Assembly (NCBI GenBank): GCA_902797915.1
Contig: CADBUK010000152.1
Span: 1 to 10,560 of the forward strand
Length of the DNA stretch: 10,560 nucleotides
Direction of reading: 5' to 3'
DNA from: Oscillospiraceae bacterium
GTDB lineage: Bacteria > Bacillota > Clostridia > Oscillospirales > Acutalibacteraceae
Shown in pieces: positions 6,378 to 10,560 of this stretch. The notes below the pieces were generated by a model. The model ran no database searches. It was not told the origin of the DNA and saw only the letters and a list, made by a program, of their open reading frames with translations. Positions within the stretch are counted from its first letter, which is position 1. Every line of letters begins with the position of its first letter. Position numbers and translations under genes: made by a program.

Positions 6378-7973
6378 ATGAAACTGAAATCCGAAAAACA
6401 GGTTTACAAGTTAATACCCGAATCGGTCGACCTCGTAAGCGAGGACGTTGAATCGTTTTTAAAGGAGCTTAAAGCGCCTAAGAAAAACATTCTGGAATCA
6501 AGGCTGACGGTTGAGGAAATCCTGCTTGATATGATGGACAAATACGGCAGCGATACGGAATTTGCTTACATAAAAAACAATTTCCTCGGCAAGCCGTACA
6601 TTACAATTTCCGTTAAGGGCGAGCAGTTTAACCCGCTTGAAAAGGAGGGCGACGACGAATTCGGCAACTGGTCAAGCGCGCTTATTCAGAACGCTGACTA
6701 CACCCCGTCATACACGTTCAACAGGGGCGTAAACGCCGTTACAATGCGCTTTTCCAAAAAGGAAATGAACCCCGCTTTAAAACTGCTGATTGCAATAGCG
6801 GCGGCAATCGTCGTTTCTGCGCTGCGGTTTGTTGTTCCCGCAGAGGTAATCGCTTTTATTGAGGAAAACGTGCTTGACTCGCTTTACAGCGCATTCCTCG
6901 GGCTGATGGCTACGATTGAAATTCCGCTTGTGTTCCTTTCCGTTTCCTGCGGAATTATCGGAATAGGAGACAGCACGGTGTTCGGCAGAATAGGGCGCAA
7001 AATGGTAATGCGCTTTGTTGCGATAATTATGATTTTTACTACGGTTGCGGGCATAATATTTTCAGTGTTTTTCACAAACTTTTCGGTTGAAAGCGCGGGC
7101 AGCATTTCCTTAAAGGTGGGAATTGATATGCTGCTGGATTTAATTCCCGAAAACCTGATTTCGCCCATAACTACAGGCAACACAATGCAGGTTGTGCTGA
7201 TGGCAATTATTATCAGCATTTCGCTGGTGGTGCTTGGCGGTAAAACCAAAACCATTTCAAACATCATCAACGAGGGCAACCGAATTATCGTTTATATCGC
7301 AAGCCTGATATGCAAGCTTTTGCCCGTGTTTATTTTTATCGTACTGCTTGATTTGATTTGGAGCGACAATGTCGGCATATTTATAAGTATGTGGAAGCCC
7401 GTTGCGGCGTTCGTAGCCGTTTTGCTGGCGCTGTTTGCGTTTATGCTTGCTTTCATTTCCGTAAAGGAAAAGGTAAGCGCCGCGCTGCTAATCAAAAAAA
7501 TGCTGCCGACCTTTTTAATCGGCTTCGGCACGGCTTCGTCAATTGCGGCAAACGGAGAATGCTCCGAATGTCTTTACAAACAGCTTGGCGTTAACAAGCG
7601 GTTTGTTGAATTCGGTCAGCCCACGGGCGGCGTGGTTTTTATGCCGTCAACGGCTATTAACTTTATGGTTTGCGCAATTTATATGGCGGCTTATTATGAG
7701 GTTAACGTTTCAGTGCTGTGGTTCATTATTGCGGTTTTGATTTGCAGCTTTGTTGCAATTGCAACCCCGCCCGTACCCGGCGGCGCAATCGCGGCTTACA
7801 CCGTTATTTTTGCACAGCTCGGCATTCCGAGCGAGGCGGTAGCAATAGTTGTTGCGCTTGATATTCTGTTTGATTTTATTGCAACGGCGTTCGACGGCGC
7901 GTTTCTGCAGTTAGAGCTTATAAGGCAGGCAGAAGGAAATAATATGTTAAACTATAATATTTTAAGAAAATAA
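6378..7973 (+). CDS. SDF-family transporter with N-terminal degenerate HATPase domain
   Basis: The 531-residue protein carries about 130 cytoplasmic residues before its first membrane helix (about 133-153), which is not usual for this family. That extension resembles the anti-sigma/GHKL ATPase domain encoded later in the operon. LTVEEILLDMM (43-53) corresponds to the N box, FNPLEKE (84-90) to the G1 region, and GVNAVTM (117-123) to the last strand. The N-box Asn is Asp (D51), the G1 Asp is absent and the G2 glycines are poorly kept, so it probably does not bind ATP normally. Residues about 131-520 match the glutamate/dicarboxylate transporter (SDF, GltPh-like) fold. TM2 is EIPLVFLSVSCGI, HP1 GTASS (384-388), the TM7 region TGGVVFMPSTA (416-426), HP2 PPVPGGAIAAYT (464-474) and TM8 DILFDF (495-500). 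Key ion and substrate residues differ from GltPh. No Shine-Dalgarno precedes the ATG, so translation is probably coupled to the upstream gene. Substrate unknown. Confidence 0.88.
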   Translation: MKLKSEKQVYKLIPESVDLVSEDVESFLKELKAPKKNILESRLTVEEILLDMMDKYGSDTEFAYIKNNFLGKPYITISVKGEQFNPLEKEGDDEFGNWSSALIQNADYTPSYTFNRGVNAVTMRFSKKEMNPALKLLIAIAAAIVVSALRFVVPAEVIAFIEENVLDSLYSAFLGLMATIEIPLVFLSVSCGIIGIGDSTVFGRIGRKMVMRFVAIIMIFTTVAGIIFSVFFTNFSVESAGSISLKVGIDMLLDLIPENLISPITTGNTMQVVLMAIIISISLVVLGGKTKTISNIINEGNRIIVYIASLICKLLPVFIFIVLLDLIWSDNVGIFISMWKPVAAFVAVLLALFAFMLAFISVKEKVSAALLIKKMLPTFLIGFGTASSIAANGECSECLYKQLGVNKRFVEFGQPTGGVVFMPSTAINFMVCAIYMAAYYEVNVSVLWFIIAVLICSFVAIATPPVPGGAIAAYTVIFAQLGIPSEAVAIVVALDILFDFIATAFDGAFLQLELIRQAEGNNMLNYNILRK

Positions 7974-7988
7974 AAGGAGAAAAAAGAA

Positions 7989-8285
7989 ATGCAATTAACA
8001 CAGAACAAAGAAGGCGGAAAGCTGACAATTTTCGTTTCAGGCAGAGTGGACACAACAACCGCACCTGAGCTTGAAAGCTTTATCGACGAAAATGTACAGG
8101 GCGTAACAGAGCTTGTGCTCGACTTAAAGGATATGCCCTACACTTCATCCGCAGGGCTCCGCGTAATACTTAAAGCCCAGAAAACCATGAACGCTCAGGG
8201 CGAAATGAAGGTTATAAACGTTCAGAGCGACGTTATGGAAATCTTTGAAATGACAGGCTTTTCCGATATTTTAACTATTGAATAA
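7989..8285 (+). CDS. Stand-alone STAS protein (anti-sigma-factor-antagonist type)
   Basis: This 98-residue protein is a single STAS domain of usual SpoIIAA/RsbV length. It has the GRVDTTTAPELE start (18-29), the central strand and loop LVLDLKDM...SSAGLRVILK with predicted phospho-acceptor S54 (aligned by eye with SpoIIAA Ser58), and the C-terminal KVINVQSDVMEIFEMTGF (about 77-94). In known partner switches such a protein is phosphorylated by a HATPase kinase and dephosphorylated by a PP2C phosphatase, both of which the next gene encodes. The unphosphorylated form then binds and sequesters a partner. It closely resembles the STAS domain of the first gene, pointing to duplication. AAGGAG lies about 9 nt before the ATG. 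Gaps to its neighbours are 15 and 17 nt. Here the target may be the HATPase-like domain of the transporter (inference). Confidence 0.93.
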   Translation: MQLTQNKEGGKLTIFVSGRVDTTTAPELESFIDENVQGVTELVLDLKDMPYTSSAGLRVILKAQKTMNAQGEMKVINVQSDVMEIFEMTGFSDILTIE

Positions 8286-8302
8286 GCCCTTAGGATGATT
8301 TT

Positions 8303-10327
8303 ATGAAATTAATGTATAAACTGCGAACTAACTTAGCGGCTAATATCATCGGCACGCTTGTGCTGCTACTGCTTGTGTTTAGCTGGCTGGTTAGTGTTAT
8401 AGGTTATATCAGCTTCACAAACGCGTTTAAAAGAGAGTATTCCGAAACCACCTACCACATGGCAAACACGGCGGCAACGCTTGTAAACGCCGACAGGATT
8501 GACGATTACCTTGCAGACGGCGGAAGCTCCCCCGATTATCTGCAAAGCAAAGAATATCTGGACACCTTCTGCGTTAAGATGAATTTGTCAATCGTATATA
8601 TCATCAAGGTTGACACCACTGACTACAAGCGCTTTACCGCAATATTTGATTCCGTGGGAAGCGATACGCCTTATACGCCGTGGGAAATCGGCTATCAGCA
8701 GGATACCACTAACGACGAGTATGCTGAGCTTTACAGGAATATTTACGAAAACAATCTGGAGCTGGGCACGGTTTACCGCACCAAAGATTTAAAGGGCGCT
8801 CCGCCGCATATAACGACACTGACCCCGCTTAAAAATTCGCAGGGCAAGGTTGTTGCCATTATGTGTATTCAGCGTCCTATGAAGGAGCTGAAGGACAGCC
8901 GCCGCCCGTACCTGATTAACATTGCGATAACCACGAATATTCTTGCAATATCCGCTGCGATTTTTGCCGATTTGTTTGTGCGCAGGGAGTTAATAAAGCC
9001 CGTCAGGCGCGTAGTAAGCGAAACCGTTCGTTTTGCTAAGGAGAACAAAAAGGGCGAGGAGCTGGGCGCAGTCAGCAAAATTTACGAAATTTCCTCACTC
9101 GGCCTCGCCATTGACACGATGGAAACGGATATGCTCAATTATATTGACAATCTGACCGAGGTTACCGCCGAGAAGGAAAGAATAGGCGCGGAATTATCCG
9201 TTGCAAGTATTATTCAGGAAAATTCCCTTCCAAACATCTTCCCCGCTTTTCCCGAAAGAAAAGAGTTTGACATTTACGCCTCAATGACTCCTGCAAAGGA
9301 GGTCGGCGGCGATTTCTATAACTTCCTGCTTATTGACAACGACCATCTGGCGTTCGTTATCGGCGACGTTTCGGGCAAGGGAATTCCCGCGGCGCTGTTT
9401 ATGATGGTAACCAACATTCTTATAAGCGAAAAGGCGCACACTGGAATTACGCCCGCAGACGTTTTAACCGAGGTAAACAACGGAATTTGCGAGCATAACA
9501 AGGCAGATATGTTTGTAACGCTCTGGCTCGGCGTTCTGGAAATCTCAACGGGCAAGGTTATTGCCTCAAACGCAGGGCATGACGACGCTATGATTTACCG
9601 CAGCGGCGGCGAATTTGAGCTGCTTAAAACGAAGCACGGACTGGTTGTAGGCGCTATGCAGGGGCTGAAATATAAGAATTTTGAATTTCAGCTCGGCGAG
9701 GGCGATAAGCTGTTTCTTTACACCGACGGCGTGCCCGAGGCAACCGATAAGGATAACCGAATGTTTACCATTGAAAGAACGGTAAACACGCTTAACGAAA
9801 ACAAAGAAATGCCGCCCCATGAAATTCTTGACGCTGTCAAAGAAAGCGTTAACAAATTTGTTGGCGACGCACCGCAGTTTGACGACTTAACGATGCTGTG
9901 TATTCAGATGAACGGCAAAAAGGAAGATAATATGCTTACTGTTGACGCAACAATTGAAAATCTTGCCGCAGTTACGGAATTTGTTGATTCCTTCCTTGAG
10001 GAAAACGACTGCCCGATGAAAACTCAGATGCAAATTGATTTAGCGCTTGAGGAAGCGTATGTCAATATTGCGAATTACGCTTACGGCGACGAAACCGGCA
10101 AGGCGGAAATCGGCATTTCAAAAAACGGCGACGAAGTAACAATTGTTCTTAAAGACGGCGGTATTCCGTATAATCCGCTTGAAAAGAAGGACCCCGACAC
10201 CACGCTTTCCGCAGAAGAAAGAGAAATCGGCGGGCTTGGAGTTTTTCTTGTAAAAAAGAATATGGACTCCGTTTTTTATGAATACAGGGACGGAAAAAAC
10301 ATTTTTACAATGACCAAAAAAATTTAA
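8303..10327 (+). CDS. Membrane sensor: Cache-like, HAMP, SpoIIE PP2C phosphatase, HATPase_c kinase
   Basis: The 674-residue protein reads in order as follows. TM1 is about 13-36. An extracellular region of about 165 residues ends in the Cache-like strand GKVVAIMCIQRPM (181-193). TM2 is about 204-224. HAMP and linker are about 226-300. An RsbU/SpoIIE-type PP2C phosphatase spans about 320-536, with metal aspartates in GGDF (D337), GDVSGKG (D355), TDGVPEA (D475) and DD (D527, D528), plus SNAGHDD. The C-terminal anti-sigma-type HATPase_c (about 545-674) has N box EEAYVNIAN (N588), G1 DGGIPYNPL (D618) and G2 GGLGVFL (643-649). Kinase and phosphatase for the STAS serine thus share one polypeptide, and an extracellular ligand may set the balance. 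The start has AGGA 7 nt upstream. An internal ATG at 9932 (M544), with its own AAGGA, lies exactly between the phosphatase and kinase domains. It is the last gene of the operon. Confidence 0.93.
   Translation: MKLMYKLRTNLAANIIGTLVLLLLVFSWLVSVIGYISFTNAFKREYSETTYHMANTAATLVNADRIDDYLADGGSSPDYLQSKEYLDTFCVKMNLSIVYIIKVDTTDYKRFTAIFDSVGSDTPYTPWEIGYQQDTTNDEYAELYRNIYENNLELGTVYRTKDLKGAPPHITTLTPLKNSQGKVVAIMCIQRPMKELKDSRRPYLINIAITTNILAISAAIFADLFVRRELIKPVRRVVSETVRFAKENKKGEELGAVSKIYEISSLGLAIDTMETDMLNYIDNLTEVTAEKERIGAELSVASIIQENSLPNIFPAFPERKEFDIYASMTPAKEVGGDFYNFLLIDNDHLAFVIGDVSGKGIPAALFMMVTNILISEKAHTGITPADVLTEVNNGICEHNKADMFVTLWLGVLEISTGKVIASNAGHDDAMIYRSGGEFELLKTKHGLVVGAMQGLKYKNFEFQLGEGDKLFLYTDGVPEATDKDNRMFTIERTVNTLNENKEMPPHEILDAVKESVNKFVGDAPQFDDLTMLCIQMNGKKEDNMLTVDATIENLAAVTEFVDSFLEENDCPMKTQMQIDLALEEAYVNIANYAYGDETGKAEIGISKNGDEVTIVLKDGGIPYNPLEKKDPDTTLSAEEREIGGLGVFLVKKNMDSVFYEYRDGKNIFTMTKKI
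9920..9934 (+). promoter_or_regulatory. Possible internal translation start for a free HATPase_c
   Basis: AAGGA at 9920-9924, a 7-nt spacer and ATG at 9932-9934 lie in frame at the phosphatase/HATPase junction. Initiation here would give a separate 131-residue anti-sigma-type kinase. The arrangement may instead be a relic of the fusion of two adjacent genes. Use in the cell is unproven. Confidence 0.35.
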
Positions 10328-10328
10328 C

Positions 10329-10366
10329 AAAAAAGCTCATCTCTTATTAAGGAGATGAGCTTTTTT
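10329..10366. terminator. Bidirectional Rho-independent terminator
   Basis: GCTCATCTC (10335-10343) pairs with GAGATGAGC (10352-10360). The hairpin is flanked by six A (10329-10334) and six T (10361-10366). It lies between converging genes, immediately after the operon stop codon and just past the stop of the minus-strand beta-glucuronidase gene, so it can end transcription from both sides. Confidence 0.95.
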
Positions 10367-10373
10367 ATTTATG

Positions 10374-10560
10374 CTATTTATAATCGAAATCGGGTATGCT
10401 GTTCCAGCGCTCTTTAAGGTAATGCGCCGCAAGCTTAGGACTGCGGTCGCGGGTAAAGACGCCCTTTTTGTTGCCGTCCGCACGCATAGTGCCCTGAATT
10501 GTCTGAAAATCCGCAAAATTCCACGCCTGCTCGCCCGTAACGAACGGGTATTTATCAAGC
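10374..10560 (-). CDS. uidA: Beta-glucuronidase (GH2), C-terminal end only; gene continues beyond window
   Basis: The last 61 codons of a minus-strand gene end at TAG (10374-10376), and the 5' part lies outside the window. The visible peptide contains GEQAWNFADFQT and then GNKKGVFTRDR.PK.AAH, which closely matches the C-terminal TIM-barrel end of E. coli UidA-type enzymes. The GNKKG segment holds the NxK motif known to contact the carboxylate of glucuronic acid, separating glucuronidases from galactosidases of GH2. The enzyme hydrolyses beta-D-glucuronides. In gut bacteria it releases glucuronate and aglycones such as bile pigments, hormones and drugs. The catalytic glutamates and the loop that defines gut GUS classes are outside the window. 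No signal peptide can be judged. No extra C-terminal domain is present: the protein stops about a dozen residues after the barrel helix. Confidence 0.92.
   Translation of the reverse strand, partial: LDKYPFVTGEQAWNFADFQTIQGTMRADGNKKGVFTRDRSPKLAAHYLKERWNSIPDFDYK

Noticed and set aside
7930..7958. TATAAT at 7953-7958 as an internal promoter for the free STAS gene
   Set aside because: The hexamer 17 nt upstream is CAGAAG, a poor -35, and there is no extended -10; the TATAAT falls within coding sequence (Tyr-Asn codons).
10337..10558. A 73-codon minus-strand ORF over the right edge
   Set aside because: It runs in a different frame from the clear beta-glucuronidase C-terminus in the same stretch, crosses the terminator hairpin and has basic, low-complexity content; a shadow.
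1..10560. CRISPR arrays, tRNA/rRNA genes, insertion sequences, prophage or attachment sites
   Set aside because: No regularly spaced repeats, transposase or integrase motifs, or tRNA-like cloverleaf sequence were seen; the space between genes is short and taken up by promoters and terminators.

Overview
The window looks like a chromosomal segment of a low-to-mid GC Gram-positive anaerobe, most likely a gut clostridium (Oscillospirales/Ruminococcaceae-like). The support is strong AGGAG ribosome sites, four near-consensus SigA-type promoters with 17-bp spacers, a lipoprotein signal peptide, hairpin-plus-T-tract terminators and a beta-glucuronidase gene at the right edge. The assignment is inferred from gene content and signals, not from a database search.

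Left part (1-4175): a 32-residue single-helix membrane peptide gene follows a phosphoglucomutase/phosphomannomutase gene on the minus strand. Divergent from it are a ComM/YifB-type AAA+ ATPase gene and a LUD-domain (LutC-like) gene, 12 nt apart. The two divergent promoters share almost the same -35 base pairs. A monocistronic family-3 solute-binding lipoprotein gene (4255-5106) follows, with its own promoter and terminator.

Centre and right (5173-10366): a four-gene, plus-strand operon has a promoter at one end and a terminator at the other. It encodes (1) a STAS domain fused to an aminoglycoside-phosphotransferase-like kinase, (2) a divergent sodium:dicarboxylate-symporter-family (SDF) transporter with an N-terminal, apparently degenerate GHKL/anti-sigma-type ATPase domain, (3) a stand-alone STAS protein, and (4) a membrane sensor with two transmembrane helices, a Cache-like extracellular domain, HAMP, a SpoIIE/RsbU PP2C phosphatase and an intact HATPase_c domain. 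These are all the parts of a partner-switching system (kinase, phosphatase, antagonist), but no sigma factor is encoded here. Instead, one copy of each module is fused to a possible effector: STAS to a small-molecule/protein kinase-like domain, and the HATPase-like domain to a transporter. My main proposal is that this is a partner-switching circuit whose output is membrane transport and/or phosphotransfer rather than transcription.

Right edge (10374-10560): the C-terminal 61 codons of a beta-glucuronidase on the minus strand, carrying the GNKKG (NxK) glucuronate-recognition motif. It converges on the operon, and a bidirectional terminator lies between them.
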